Assembly (NCBI GenBank): GCA_036389835.1
Contig: DASVWC010000085.1
Span: forward strand, 1 to 64,000
Direction: 5' to 3'
DNA: 64,000 bases
Source of the DNA: AC-37 sp036389835
GTDB taxonomy: Bacteria > Actinomycetota > Thermoleophilia > Solirubrobacterales > Thermoleophilaceae
Position numbers and translations under genes: made by a program. The notes beneath the pieces were generated by a model, which had not been told where the DNA came from, searched no databases, and saw nothing but the letters and a program-made list of their open reading frames with translations. Position 1 is the first letter of the stretch. Every line of letters begins with the position of its first letter. This document shows, one piece after another, positions 9,501-15,938 of this stretch.

Positions 9501-9815
9501 GGCCACCCGCGCGAGAACATCGCCGTCGCGGCCTACACGGCTCCGGCGCCGGCGCGGCCCGCGCGGCCCGCGCGCGTGCGCGTGAGCCGCAAGGGCTCGC
9601 GCGCGACCGTCACGTGGCGGCCCGCCGCCCGCGCCGCGCGCTACCTCGTGCGCGCGACGCTCTCCGACGGGCGGAAGGTGCTGCTGTTCGCCACCAGGAA
9701 GAAGCGCAGCGTGCGCATCTCCGGGCTCGCCCGCGGGGTACGCGGGAGGATCACGGTCGCCGGGCTGAAGCCGGACGGCACGCCGGGCCCGGCCGGCACG
9801 GCGCGCCTGCGCTAG
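6594..9815 (+). CDS. Large secreted protein with sialidase-like propeller and Fn3-like end
   Basis: A 1073-residue exported protein. The start is a GTG (6594) giving MPPVRTWLALAALAVLLAP, a clean signal peptide cleaved near GAHAA; a TACCTT box at 6582-6587 lies six bases before it, as for a leaderless mRNA. Residues of about 25-350 show repeated Asp-box-like text (SSDGGASFDSR, STSPDGVSWTGPREI) typical of sialidase/BNR beta-propellers. A long middle part is beta-rich without a recognised catalytic motif, with a cysteine-containing stretch near FCFDAEAVLSSQG. The last 90 residues (VRVSRKGSRATVTWRPAARAARYLV) look like an Fn3 domain. I infer an extracellular binding or adhesion role; no sialidase catalytic set is evident. 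Confidence 0.7.
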   Translation: MPPVRTWLALAALAVLLAPAGAHAAPFQLTPTGSDPDVAVDASGTGHFVWNQPSAEGSDVTVYCQVPRGASTCSRFQNLIPAGEKLFDSAGPRVMLAGDGRIVVVTGRCCSQVWRFVSSDGGASFDSRLVGDLTGTSDWNAVLGPADRVSLATSGTYQAAPLDGFTTAQADLLEGSVQGTALALVDPSTPLMVASPNGERELAWRRYAGSGEPNNASSWSPAQAVGAGTNPHLATGPRGTFLFYEEGSASNAAYVVRRWNGAGFDPPLSTVIPPGGSQRQPAFTQDPSGRFHAVWGSNETMPQRLLYSTSPDGVSWTGPREIGPPREAGYFHNRIAALGENDGFAANDVNENAGTVEGVALTPQDGPVERPDDPSCRTRAEFRPVQVLLPEGCFKQVGGRLETGDEVKVNGLLVEPRAGATVVIDAAKRRIYSRGATTVRAGIIPVQVGILDWAIKDQAKLRVDSFDLGDTGGKLFGFPLTGSAEVDFESGTTAIAAHVGLPKFLGGVTGDVTLRTDNERGLRLDGLVIKVPSALIGPVQVKDLVLTYLAAGSVWQGSATLLLPPSPPGPRLDAAIGFREGGFDYGRGEYTFTSPGLALGSGVFLNKIRFSVNVQPPPTRIGGGVTLSAGPTVAGQKSLGIEGDVLYTFPNPPAPAVLRADGKATLNSIPFLKAFAEYRSNGYFAFGADLDYFFVKDVVGIRAGVNGWFTSSAFNIDGKGTICVGFCFDAEAVLSSQGIAACGRVEIWENEVALGFGYKWGGGLSIMVLSCDVGPFRAVAEAQAGEQGFTLEKGLPVATAAFHGTTAPPKVVLEGPNGERVETPAEPGGKVLDERFLLFQNPDDKTTYVAINRPSAGRWRATVAPAPTGRIAPGALGTRAAQASPIESIQVGRGLPQPSVEARVGGRGYARTLSYTVKSIAGQRVHFEEVGKGVGRRLGTAKGKRGTLRFTPGDGPRGKRRIVALVEQDGHPRENIAVAAYTAPAPARPARPARVRVSRKGSRATVTWRPAARAARYLVRATLSDGRKVLLFATRKKRSVRISGLARGVRGRITVAGLKPDGTPGPAGTARLR

Positions 9816-9821
9816 CCGCCC

Positions 9822-10364
9822 CTACCGCGCCAGGAACCTGCCGCTGTACGTGGGCCTGAACGGGTCGCCGCCGCAGCGCTCGATCACGCCGAGCACCGGG
9901 TTCGCGTAGCGCACGGTGACCGGGCCGGTCTGGCCGCTCCCCAGGGTGATCGTGCCGGCGCTCGAGTTCGAGGTCGCCACGTCGGCCGTGGTGATCGTCA
10001 CTCCGGTGCTGACGGCGGAGGCGCCCGACGGGGCCAGCGTGAGCGTGCCGGTCAGCGTCAGGTAGCTGGGCTGCGCGACCGAGATCAAGCTGCACTTCTG
10101 CGCGCGGTAGGTGCCGCTGGCGCTGAACTGCGTGGCGACCTTCTGGTTCGGGTCGTCGGTCCAGCAGCTCCCGCTGCCGCCCGCGCTGAACGGGCCGGAG
10201 CTGCCGTTGAGGAACTCGTCCTGCACGCTGAGCGAGGCGATCTCGCACGAGTAGTCGCCGACCGAGGGCGCGGCGCTCGCCGGCGCGGGCAGTGCGGCCA
10301 TCGCCGCCGCCGCTCCGAGCGCGACCGCGCCGCGCCTGATTCCCGTCCGCCTGACACTCTTCAT
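9822..10364 (-). CDS. Secreted hypothetical protein
   Basis: A 180-residue protein beginning MKSVRRTGIRRGAVALGAAA, a Sec signal peptide cleaved near ASAAP. The mature chain is rich in Ser, Thr and Gly, beta-strand patterned, with four Cys residues (YSCEIAS, GSCWTDD, QKCSLIS, ERCGGDP) that could make two disulphides. No known domain recognised. I prefer the ATG at 10364, which has GGAGCGGAG just upstream, over the ATG at 10376. A sigma-70-like promoter (TTGAAC, 18-base spacer, TAGACA) is readable at 10384-10415 on this strand, inside the divergent neighbouring gene. Confidence 0.65.
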   Translation of the reverse strand: MKSVRRTGIRRGAVALGAAAAMAALPAPASAAPSVGDYSCEIASLSVQDEFLNGSSGPFSAGGSGSCWTDDPNQKVATQFSASGTYRAQKCSLISVAQPSYLTLTGTLTLAPSGASAVSTGVTITTADVATSNSSAGTITLGSGQTGPVTVRYANPVLGVIERCGGDPFRPTYSGRFLAR

Positions 10365-10374
10365 CTCCGCTCCC

Positions 10375-12609
10375 ATGGTCGACCGCGCTGTCTACACGAG
10401 ACACTCTGGCCTGTTCAAGCGATGCGCAAACCCTTTTCGGTTCGCGGTCGCGCTCATCGCGCTGGCGGTCGCGCTCGCGGGCGCCGCCCCGGCGGTCGCC
10501 GCCGCCCCCCTCGGGCTGACCGACTGCCGCGAGGCGCAGGGCGTCCACCAGTGCACCGGGCTCGTGCGCACGTGGGACGGAGTCCCGCTCGACACGACCG
10601 TGACGCTGCCCTCCGCCGGCGCGAGCCGCCTGCCGCTCGTGGCCGAGATCCACGGCTTCGGCAACAGCCGGTACGAGTACCTCGATCCGGAGTCGAGGGC
10701 CTACACCGACAACGCGTACGGCTGGGCGAAGCGCGGCTACGCGGTGCTCACGTACACGGCGCGCGGGCTCTGGGGCTCGTGCGGCACGCCCGACGCTCGC
10801 GCCGCGAACCCCGCCGACTGCGCACGCGGGTACATCCACCTGGCCGACACCCGCTACGAGGTGCGCGACACCCAGGAGCTGATCGGGCGCCTCGTCGACG
10901 ACGGCGTCGCCGACCCGGCCCGCATCGGCCTGACCGGCGACTCTTACGGGGGCGGCCAGATCGTCACGCTCGCCGCGCTGCGCGACCGCGTGATGCAGCC
11001 CGACGGCCGGCTGATCCCGTGGCGCAGCCCCGGCGGCGTTCCGCTGCGCCTCGCCGCCGCGGCGCCCGTGATCCCGTGGACGGACCTGATGTACGCGGCG
11101 CTGCCGAACGGCCGCACGTTCACCTACACCGTGGCGCCGCAGAGCGTGTTCACGACGCCGGTCGGCGTGTTCAAGACCTCGGTGGGGAACGCGATCTTCG
11201 CGGCGGCGGAGTTCGCCATCGGGCCCGGGCAGCCGACCGGTGAGCCGTTCGTGCCCGGCCGGCCGATGGGGTTCCTCGCACCCCCCGGCGTCGACGCCGA
11301 GGCCGACGTAACGCGCTGGGTGGCGCGCGCCGACGCGGGCGAGCCGTACACCGACCCGACGGCGCTGGACATCGTGGAGCGGCTCGAGCGCCACCACTCG
11401 CCGTACGGAGTGGAGCCCACGAGCCCGCCGCCGCCGCTGTTCGTGGCCAGCGGGTTCACCGACGACATCTTCCCCGTGGACGAGGCGCTGCGGTTCGTGA
11501 ACCGCATGCGCCGCGACCACCCGCGCACGCCGGTCTCGCTGCTCTTCGCCGACTTCGGGCACCAGCGCGCGTCGAACAAGACGCCGGAGCGGGAGCGGCT
11601 GGTGGAGGCGGTCCACGCGTGGCTCGACCACTACGTGCGCCGGGAGGGGCCGGCGCCGCGCGAGGGCGTGACCGCCCTGACCCAGACGTGCCCGCGCGAC
11701 GCCGCCTCAGAGGGGCCGTTCAGCGCGGCGCGCTTCGACGAGCTGGCGCGCGGGGAGGTGCGGTTCGCCTCCGGCGCTCTGCAGACCGTGGTGTCGGGCA
11801 GCGGCGATCCCGCCGTCGCGCGCGCGGTCGACCCTGCGCTGGGCGGCGGGGACGCCTGCGCTCAGACCGCCGCCGACATGGCGCCCGGCACCGCCGACTA
11901 CCGGCTGCCGCCCGCCCCGCGCGGCGGCTACGTGCTGCTCGGAGCGCCGACGGTGGTAGCGCGGCTCACGGTCGACGGCGAGCCGCGGGACGCGCAGGTC
12001 GCCGCGCGGCTCTGGGACGTCGCGCCGGACGGGCGCACGCAGACCCTGGTCGCGCGCGGCCTCTACCGGCCGTCGGGGCGCTCGAGCGACGTCTGGCAGC
12101 TGCACGCGAACGGCTGGCGCTTCGCGGAGGGCCACGTGCCGCGGCTCGAGCTGCTCGGGACGGACCTCTTCTACGCGCGGCCGTCGAACGACCCGTTCCG
12201 GATCGACGTCGAGCGGCTCGAGCTGCGGCTGCCGGTGCGCGACAAGCCCGACTGCACGGTGGTGATGCCCACCGCGGCGCTCGTCGTGCCGCCCGGGCAG
12301 GAGCTCGCGCCGGGGGTCTCGGGCGAGGCCGCGCCGGGGTGCGAGAGGGGCGGCCGCCGGCCGGCGGCGAACGGCGCCGCGGGCGAGAGCCGCTCGGGCG
12401 ACGGCGCGAGTGCCGGCTCCGCGGACGCCGGCTCCGCCACCGCCGTGGCCGGCGCGGACACCTCGGCGCGGACCGGCGCCGCCGCGCGCCTGCCGTTCAC
12501 CGGGCTGGCGCTGGCGCTCCTCGTCGGGATGGGCCTCGCGCTCGTCTCGGCGGGCGCTCTGATGCACCGCCGCTCGGGCGCGAGGAGGAAGCCGCACGGT
12601 GCGCCCTGA
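10375..12609 (+). CDS. Cell-wall-anchored alpha/beta serine hydrolase (X-Pro dipeptidyl-peptidase/CocE-like) with LPFTG
   Basis: A 744-residue exported hydrolase. After an N-terminal signal segment (hydrophobic stretch about 23-44) comes an S15/CocE-type alpha/beta-hydrolase domain: oxyanion-loop text EIHGFGNSRYEY, nucleophile elbow TGDSYGGG with Ser190, acid loop FTDDIFPVDEAL and a His near FADFGHQR. A beta-rich C-terminal jelly-roll-like part (about 470-620) fits the X-Pro/CocE architecture. It ends with a linker of low complexity, LPFTG at 706-710, a hydrophobic segment and a basic tail (HRRSGARRKP): a sortase cell-wall sorting signal. Likely an ester or peptide hydrolase displayed on the wall; substrate unknown. 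The ATG at 10375 is the only in-frame start before the signal sequence. No sortase gene is in the window. Confidence 0.8.
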   Translation: MVDRAVYTRHSGLFKRCANPFRFAVALIALAVALAGAAPAVAAAPLGLTDCREAQGVHQCTGLVRTWDGVPLDTTVTLPSAGASRLPLVAEIHGFGNSRYEYLDPESRAYTDNAYGWAKRGYAVLTYTARGLWGSCGTPDARAANPADCARGYIHLADTRYEVRDTQELIGRLVDDGVADPARIGLTGDSYGGGQIVTLAALRDRVMQPDGRLIPWRSPGGVPLRLAAAAPVIPWTDLMYAALPNGRTFTYTVAPQSVFTTPVGVFKTSVGNAIFAAAEFAIGPGQPTGEPFVPGRPMGFLAPPGVDAEADVTRWVARADAGEPYTDPTALDIVERLERHHSPYGVEPTSPPPPLFVASGFTDDIFPVDEALRFVNRMRRDHPRTPVSLLFADFGHQRASNKTPERERLVEAVHAWLDHYVRREGPAPREGVTALTQTCPRDAASEGPFSAARFDELARGEVRFASGALQTVVSGSGDPAVARAVDPALGGGDACAQTAADMAPGTADYRLPPAPRGGYVLLGAPTVVARLTVDGEPRDAQVAARLWDVAPDGRTQTLVARGLYRPSGRSSDVWQLHANGWRFAEGHVPRLELLGTDLFYARPSNDPFRIDVERLELRLPVRDKPDCTVVMPTAALVVPPGQELAPGVSGEAAPGCERGGRRPAANGAAGESRSGDGASAGSADAGSATAVAGADTSARTGAAARLPFTGLALALLVGMGLALVSAGALMHRRSGARRKPHGAP
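10384..10415 (-). promoter_or_regulatory. Putative promoter of the secreted protein at 9822-10364
   Basis: Read on the minus strand, TTGAAC and TAGACA are separated by 18 bases, a good sigma-70 housekeeping layout, about 20 bases upstream of the ATG at 10364. The site lies within the first codons of the divergent hydrolase gene, so either the two genes overlap their control regions or the hydrolase starts later than annotated. Confidence 0.35.
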
Positions 12610-13246
12610 CTACTTCCACGAGCGGCGTGAGATACGGGAGTACCTGGCGCCCGCGGCGTCGGAGCGGCTCGGACCCCTCGACCGGCTGCGGCTCCTCGGC
12701 CTCCGGCTGCGGCTGGCCCTGAACGCGCCGCCGCTCGGCTCGCCCGCGTGGCACCGGCTGCAGGACCGGTTGAGCGTCCTGCCGTCGACGGGTGCGGGCC
12801 CGCGGATGCGCGCTTACTTCTACGCCGAGACGTTGCCAGGCTGCGGCGACCGGCTCCACGTGCATCCGCTGGTGACCGTCAACTACCCGCAGGGACTCTC
12901 GCTCGGCGACCACGTGCTCATCAACCGCGGAGTCGTCATCACCGCCCGCGCACCGATCGCGATCGGGTCGAACGTCCTCATCGGGCCCTACGCGGTCATC
13001 AACTCCGGCAACCACCGCTTCGACCCGGACAGGCTGATCCGGGAGCAGGGCCACGAGAGCGCTCCGATCCACGTCGGCGACGACGTCTGGATCGGATCGC
13101 ACGCGACCGTCCTGCCCGGCGTCACCGTCGGCGATGGGGCCGTCGTGGGCGCTGGGGCGGTCGTCACGCACGAGGTGCCCGCGGGGGCGGTCGTCGGGGG
13201 CGTGCCGGCCGAGGTCCTCGGGTGGCGCCTGGTGACAGAGACTTGA
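12599..13246 (+). CDS. Left-handed beta-helix acetyltransferase (maltose/galactoside O-acetyltransferase type)
   Basis: A 215-residue hexapeptide-repeat acyltransferase that probably transfers acetyl from acetyl-CoA to a sugar or similar hydroxyl. The C-terminal two thirds consist of imperfect hexads (VHPLVTVNYPQGLSLGDHV, IGSNVLIGPYAVI, IHVGDDVWIGSHATVLPGVT), with the conserved catalytic His in NSGNHRFDPD. The GTG start at 12599 overlaps the hydrolase end by 11 bases and is preceded by AGGAGG at a suitable distance, so it is co-translated with the wall-anchored hydrolase. Its stop overlaps a TTG start of the methyltransferase (TTGA). The three genes form an operon. Confidence 0.85.
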   Translation: MRPDYFHERREIREYLAPAASERLGPLDRLRLLGLRLRLALNAPPLGSPAWHRLQDRLSVLPSTGAGPRMRAYFYAETLPGCGDRLHVHPLVTVNYPQGLSLGDHVLINRGVVITARAPIAIGSNVLIGPYAVINSGNHRFDPDRLIREQGHESAPIHVGDDVWIGSHATVLPGVTVGDGAVVGAGAVVTHEVPAGAVVGGVPAEVLGWRLVTET

Positions 13247-13998
13247 CCGAGCCCTCCGAGGCATTCTTCGACGCACGCGCGGCTCAGTACGACGAGGAGA
13301 AGGCCGAGGCCCACTCGCGCATCGCCCGCGCGGTGATCCGGTCGATCGGCCAGGTCGGGCGGCCCGAGCTCGTCCTCGACGTGGGCGTCGGGTCGGGTGC
13401 CGTAGCGGCGGCGGTCCAGGCCGCGTTCCGCTGCGGCCTCGTCGGCGTCGACGTCAGTCAGGAGATGCTCGACGTCGCGGGCCGGCGGCGGTGGCCCGGC
13501 CCGCGGCCGGCGCTCGTCCGCGCGCGGGCGGAGGACATGCCGTTCGAGGACGCGCGCTTCGACTGGGTGATGTCGACCTCGGCGCTCCAGTACCTGCGTC
13601 CCGCGGCGATCGCGGAGATCGCCCGGGTCGCGGCCGACGACGCGCTGCTCCTGCTCGGCGACGCCGAGCCGGCGCGCGACGACGCCGAGGACTTCCTCAG
13701 GCGCCTGGCCCGCGTCGGCGCACCGATCGCCATGGGCGTTCAGGACTCCGAGACGGTCACCGCGCTGCTCGTCGACAGCGGCTTCTCCGTCGTGGCGTCG
13801 GAGCGGATCGCGTACCGCCGGAGGTGGCGGGATCTGGAGGCGAAGGCACTGGCCGCCGGCGGGCCGCCCCAGGCGCAGGAGGTGAGGGCGCTGCGGCGCG
13901 GCGCGAGCGCCGCCACCCGTGCCGCGTACGCGATGGACGCCGACGCGCTCACGATCCCCTACGGCATCCACCTGGCGCGCAGGGACCGGCGGGCCTGA
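13243..13998 (+). CDS. SAM-dependent methyltransferase
   Basis: A 251-residue class I (Rossmann) methyltransferase. SAM-binding motif I reads VLDVGVGSGAVAAAV, motif II ends the second strand at VGVDVSQEMLDVA, and the post-motif FDWVMSTSALQYL corresponds to the family's motif IV region. Substrate cannot be read from sequence; the group contains ubiquinone/menaquinone-type and small-molecule methyltransferases. The TTG at 13243 is preferred because it makes a TTGA overlap with the acetyltransferase stop; the longer upstream frame is a shadow. Third gene of the hydrolase-acetyltransferase-methyltransferase operon; convergent with the HIT gene. Confidence 0.8.
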   Translation: MTEPSEAFFDARAAQYDEEKAEAHSRIARAVIRSIGQVGRPELVLDVGVGSGAVAAAVQAAFRCGLVGVDVSQEMLDVAGRRRWPGPRPALVRARAEDMPFEDARFDWVMSTSALQYLRPAAIAEIARVAADDALLLLGDAEPARDDAEDFLRRLARVGAPIAMGVQDSETVTALLVDSGFSVVASERIAYRRRWRDLEAKALAAGGPPQAQEVRALRRGASAATRAAYAMDADALTIPYGIHLARRDRRA

Positions 13999-14008
13999 CT
14001 CAGCGCGT

Positions 14009-14533
14009 TCAGCAGGAGAACTCGTCGGGCGCGGCCGGGTCGAGCCGCCACTGCTCGGGGTCGCGATACCGGCTCGAGTCCGCGGTCGAGCTCAGCGCGC
14101 CTCGAATCGCCTCGAGCTCGTCCGCTCGGAAGGGCTCCAGCCCGTCGTAGTAGTCGTCGTCGGGGTCCGGCAGGCGCAGCGCCTGGCCGAAGGGCTGCCG
14201 GACGCTGTCGCGGGCCCTGCCGTACAGGTGCAGGTGCATCGGCGGGTCGCCGTCCTCCGCCCCCCAGTTTCCGTTCTCCTGGTAGTTGATCCGGCCGATG
14301 GCTACGCCGAACGACGGCAGGACCGCGAACATCACCTCGGCGACGAGGGCCGAGAGCCACATCAGCTCGACCGCCTCCGCCGGGGGCAGCGAGCGCCGAT
14401 CCTTGACCTCGCGAATCGGCGAGATGATCAGGTGGCCGCCGTCGGCTCGGTCCACATGGGGCTCGACCGGCATCTCGACCACCATGCTGCGCGTGCGGCA
14501 TACGACGACGTCAGAGCTCAAGCGCTGCTCCAT
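14009..14533 (-). CDS. HIT family protein (dinucleoside polyphosphate hydrolase-like)
   Basis: A 174-residue protein of the histidine-triad superfamily. Visible family features are RADGGHLIISPIREVKDR (substrate-binding strand), GRINYQENGNWG, and the triad-like motif MHLHLYGRARDS, where the third His of HxHxH is a Tyr as in a known bacterial subgroup. HIT enzymes hydrolyse Ap4A-like or aminoacyl-/sugar-nucleotides. I chose the ATG at 14533 rather than a longer frame because it lies 16 bases inside the upstream gene's end and matches the family's start. Co-transcribed with the PLD-like membrane protein; whether it belongs to the adjacent conflict locus is inference. Confidence 0.75.
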   Translation of the reverse strand: MEQRLSSDVVVCRTRSMVVEMPVEPHVDRADGGHLIISPIREVKDRRSLPPAEAVELMWLSALVAEVMFAVLPSFGVAIGRINYQENGNWGAEDGDPPMHLHLYGRARDSVRQPFGQALRLPDPDDDYYDGLEPFRADELEAIRGALSSTADSSRYRDPEQWRLDPAAPDEFSC

Positions 14534-15486
14534 TCGTTGAGCCGGCTGTTCCATTCCGCCAGGTCCCCGGGCATCGTCGCCGATCGCTCCTGCTCCTCGT
14601 GGAGCGTCCGCTGGTGCAGGGCAGCGAGGTCGTCGCCGACGGGCCGGGAGTCGTCCCACAGGGCTTCGAAGTGCTCACGGTAGATCCCGTATAGGTCCTG
14701 CGCTCCCGATGTCCTGCGCACCATGAAGTACGGCGAGCTTCCGCCCGGCCGGCTGTGCAGCGTCGGGGTCACGAGGGCTTCGACGTCGTCGATCACGCAC
14801 GAGAGCGAGGGAATCCCGTCGTAGAGCCGCAGCTCGAGCCGAGCCGGGTCGATTCCCTGCTCCCTGCAGCGGCGGCGCGCCGCCTGAAGCTCGGTGATCA
14901 CCGCCCAGACGCGACGCAGGTAGTCCTCGGGGGCCGAGTAGCAGGGCGCGTGCGACCGTGTCGTCGACGTCGCGCACCACGGGTTCAGCAGGAGCACCAT
15001 GACGGTGAAGCCGCTTTCGCGACCGAGCCGGTCGAGCGCGATTGGGATCAGGTGCGGCGAGAGGATGTCGTTCGCCGAGAAGCCGACGATGCGCACGGTC
15101 CCCTCGGCGGACCGCCACACCTGGCCGAAGTCGACGTCCACGCGATCGACCCCGAACGCCTCGAGGCCCATCTCGCGCACACGCGTCTGGGCCGGCAGGA
15201 TCTCGGTGACCCGGTTGATGACGAGGTCGACGACCTGGGTGCGAAGGTAGGTCTCGGCGAGGAGGCTGATCGTCGACGAGGTGACCAGCGTCACGCCGAG
15301 GGCGAGCAGGGTGGTGTTCAGCGGGGAGCTGAGGTCGCCGGGCAGGGCGACCGTGGCGAGCACCAGCACCACGCCCAACAGTCCGACGACCAGCGCGACG
15401 AGAGCCGCGCGGCTGACGAGCGCCTGGATCGTCGACGACCGCGGTGGGCCCTCCGCGTCGGTCAGCCTCGCGATTCCAAGCTGCAT
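14518..15486 (-). CDS. Two-TM membrane protein with cytosolic PLD-like (DUF5919-like) domain
   Basis: A 322-residue protein. Two hydrophobic helices (about residues 27-50 and 57-75) precede a cytosolic domain of about 200 residues. That domain has the strand pattern RIVGFSANDIL, then VMVLLLNPWC, then LELRLYDGIPSLSCVIDD and a final REHFEALWDDSRPV, resembling the degenerate phospholipase-D-like fold of DUF5919 signalling proteins. The canonical HKD motif is absent, so catalysis is doubtful; it may be a membrane-bound sensor. It is divergent from the EACC1-caspase genes across 92 bases, with a TATGCT -10-like box and GAAGGGA ribosome-binding site on its side. Confidence 0.6.
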   Translation of the reverse strand: MQLGIARLTDAEGPPRSSTIQALVSRAALVALVVGLLGVVLVLATVALPGDLSSPLNTTLLALGVTLVTSSTISLLAETYLRTQVVDLVINRVTEILPAQTRVREMGLEAFGVDRVDVDFGQVWRSAEGTVRIVGFSANDILSPHLIPIALDRLGRESGFTVMVLLLNPWCATSTTRSHAPCYSAPEDYLRRVWAVITELQAARRRCREQGIDPARLELRLYDGIPSLSCVIDDVEALVTPTLHSRPGGSSPYFMVRRTSGAQDLYGIYREHFEALWDDSRPVGDDLAALHQRTLHEEQERSATMPGDLAEWNSRLNEWSSA

Positions 15487-15578
15487 TGGGTCCCTTCAAT
15501 CGAGGGTCGCGGAGCATACTTCGGCGCATCGCTCGGGCTTGGCGGTTAGGCTCGGCGCAGGTCGAAGCGGGTGGACTG

Positions 15579-15938
15579 ATGGCATCGATGGAGATCCGAG
15601 TCGAGGGCGGCGAGGGCGCCAACCCCGCGTACCTCTCCGAGCTCACGCGCGACGTGCGCGACACGGCCCTGGCCTCGGGCGCCGACTCCGCGGAGCACCC
15701 GCGCGGCCACGGGCCGGAGGGCACGAAGGGCGCCGTCGAGATAGCCACGCTGGTCGTCGAGTTCTCGGGGACGCTCCCCGTGATCGTCCAGGGCCTGCGA
15801 GCCCTCAGACGGCGCTACCCGGGGGCGAGGCTGAGGCTCGGGCTCGACGGCGACGGGCTCACGCTGGGCGAGGCGTCGATCCAGGAGGAGCGCCGGCTCG
15901 CCGACGCCTTCCTCGGCCGTCACGCGGACGAAGGGTGA
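15579..15938 (+). CDS. EACC1-like effector-associated constant component
   Basis: A 119-residue protein with the pattern of EACC1, the small invariant partner encoded beside varied effectors (caspases, trypsins, nucleases) in actinobacterial conflict systems: an N-terminal strand (MEIRVEGG), a first helix (YLSELTRDVRDTAL), a hinge with a Gly/Pro-rich loop (HGPEGTKGAV), a second helix and a basic helix RALRRRYPGARLRLGL followed by a last strand/helix. The ATG at 15579 is chosen over the ATG three codons later and over a longer upstream frame that crosses the divergent promoter. Its TGA overlaps the caspase ATG (TGATG), so both are made together. Known EACC1 proteins are thought to link sensing to effector activation. 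Confidence 0.7.
   Translation: MASMEIRVEGGEGANPAYLSELTRDVRDTALASGADSAEHPRGHGPEGTKGAVEIATLVVEFSGTLPVIVQGLRALRRRYPGARLRLGLDGDGLTLGEASIQEERRLADAFLGRHADEG

Noticed and set aside
5016..9506. A 1496-codon open frame on the minus strand
   Set aside because: It lies antisense to the secreted propeller protein and the GT4 gene in a GC-rich region; its text is Arg/Ala/His-rich with no domain. Only its last 156 codons (5016-5486) have a signal peptide and coding character.
6594..9815. Sialidase activity for the large secreted protein
   Set aside because: Asp-box-like repeats are visible but the catalytic Arg triad, Tyr/Glu pair and FRIP-type start are not, so only the fold resemblance is claimed.
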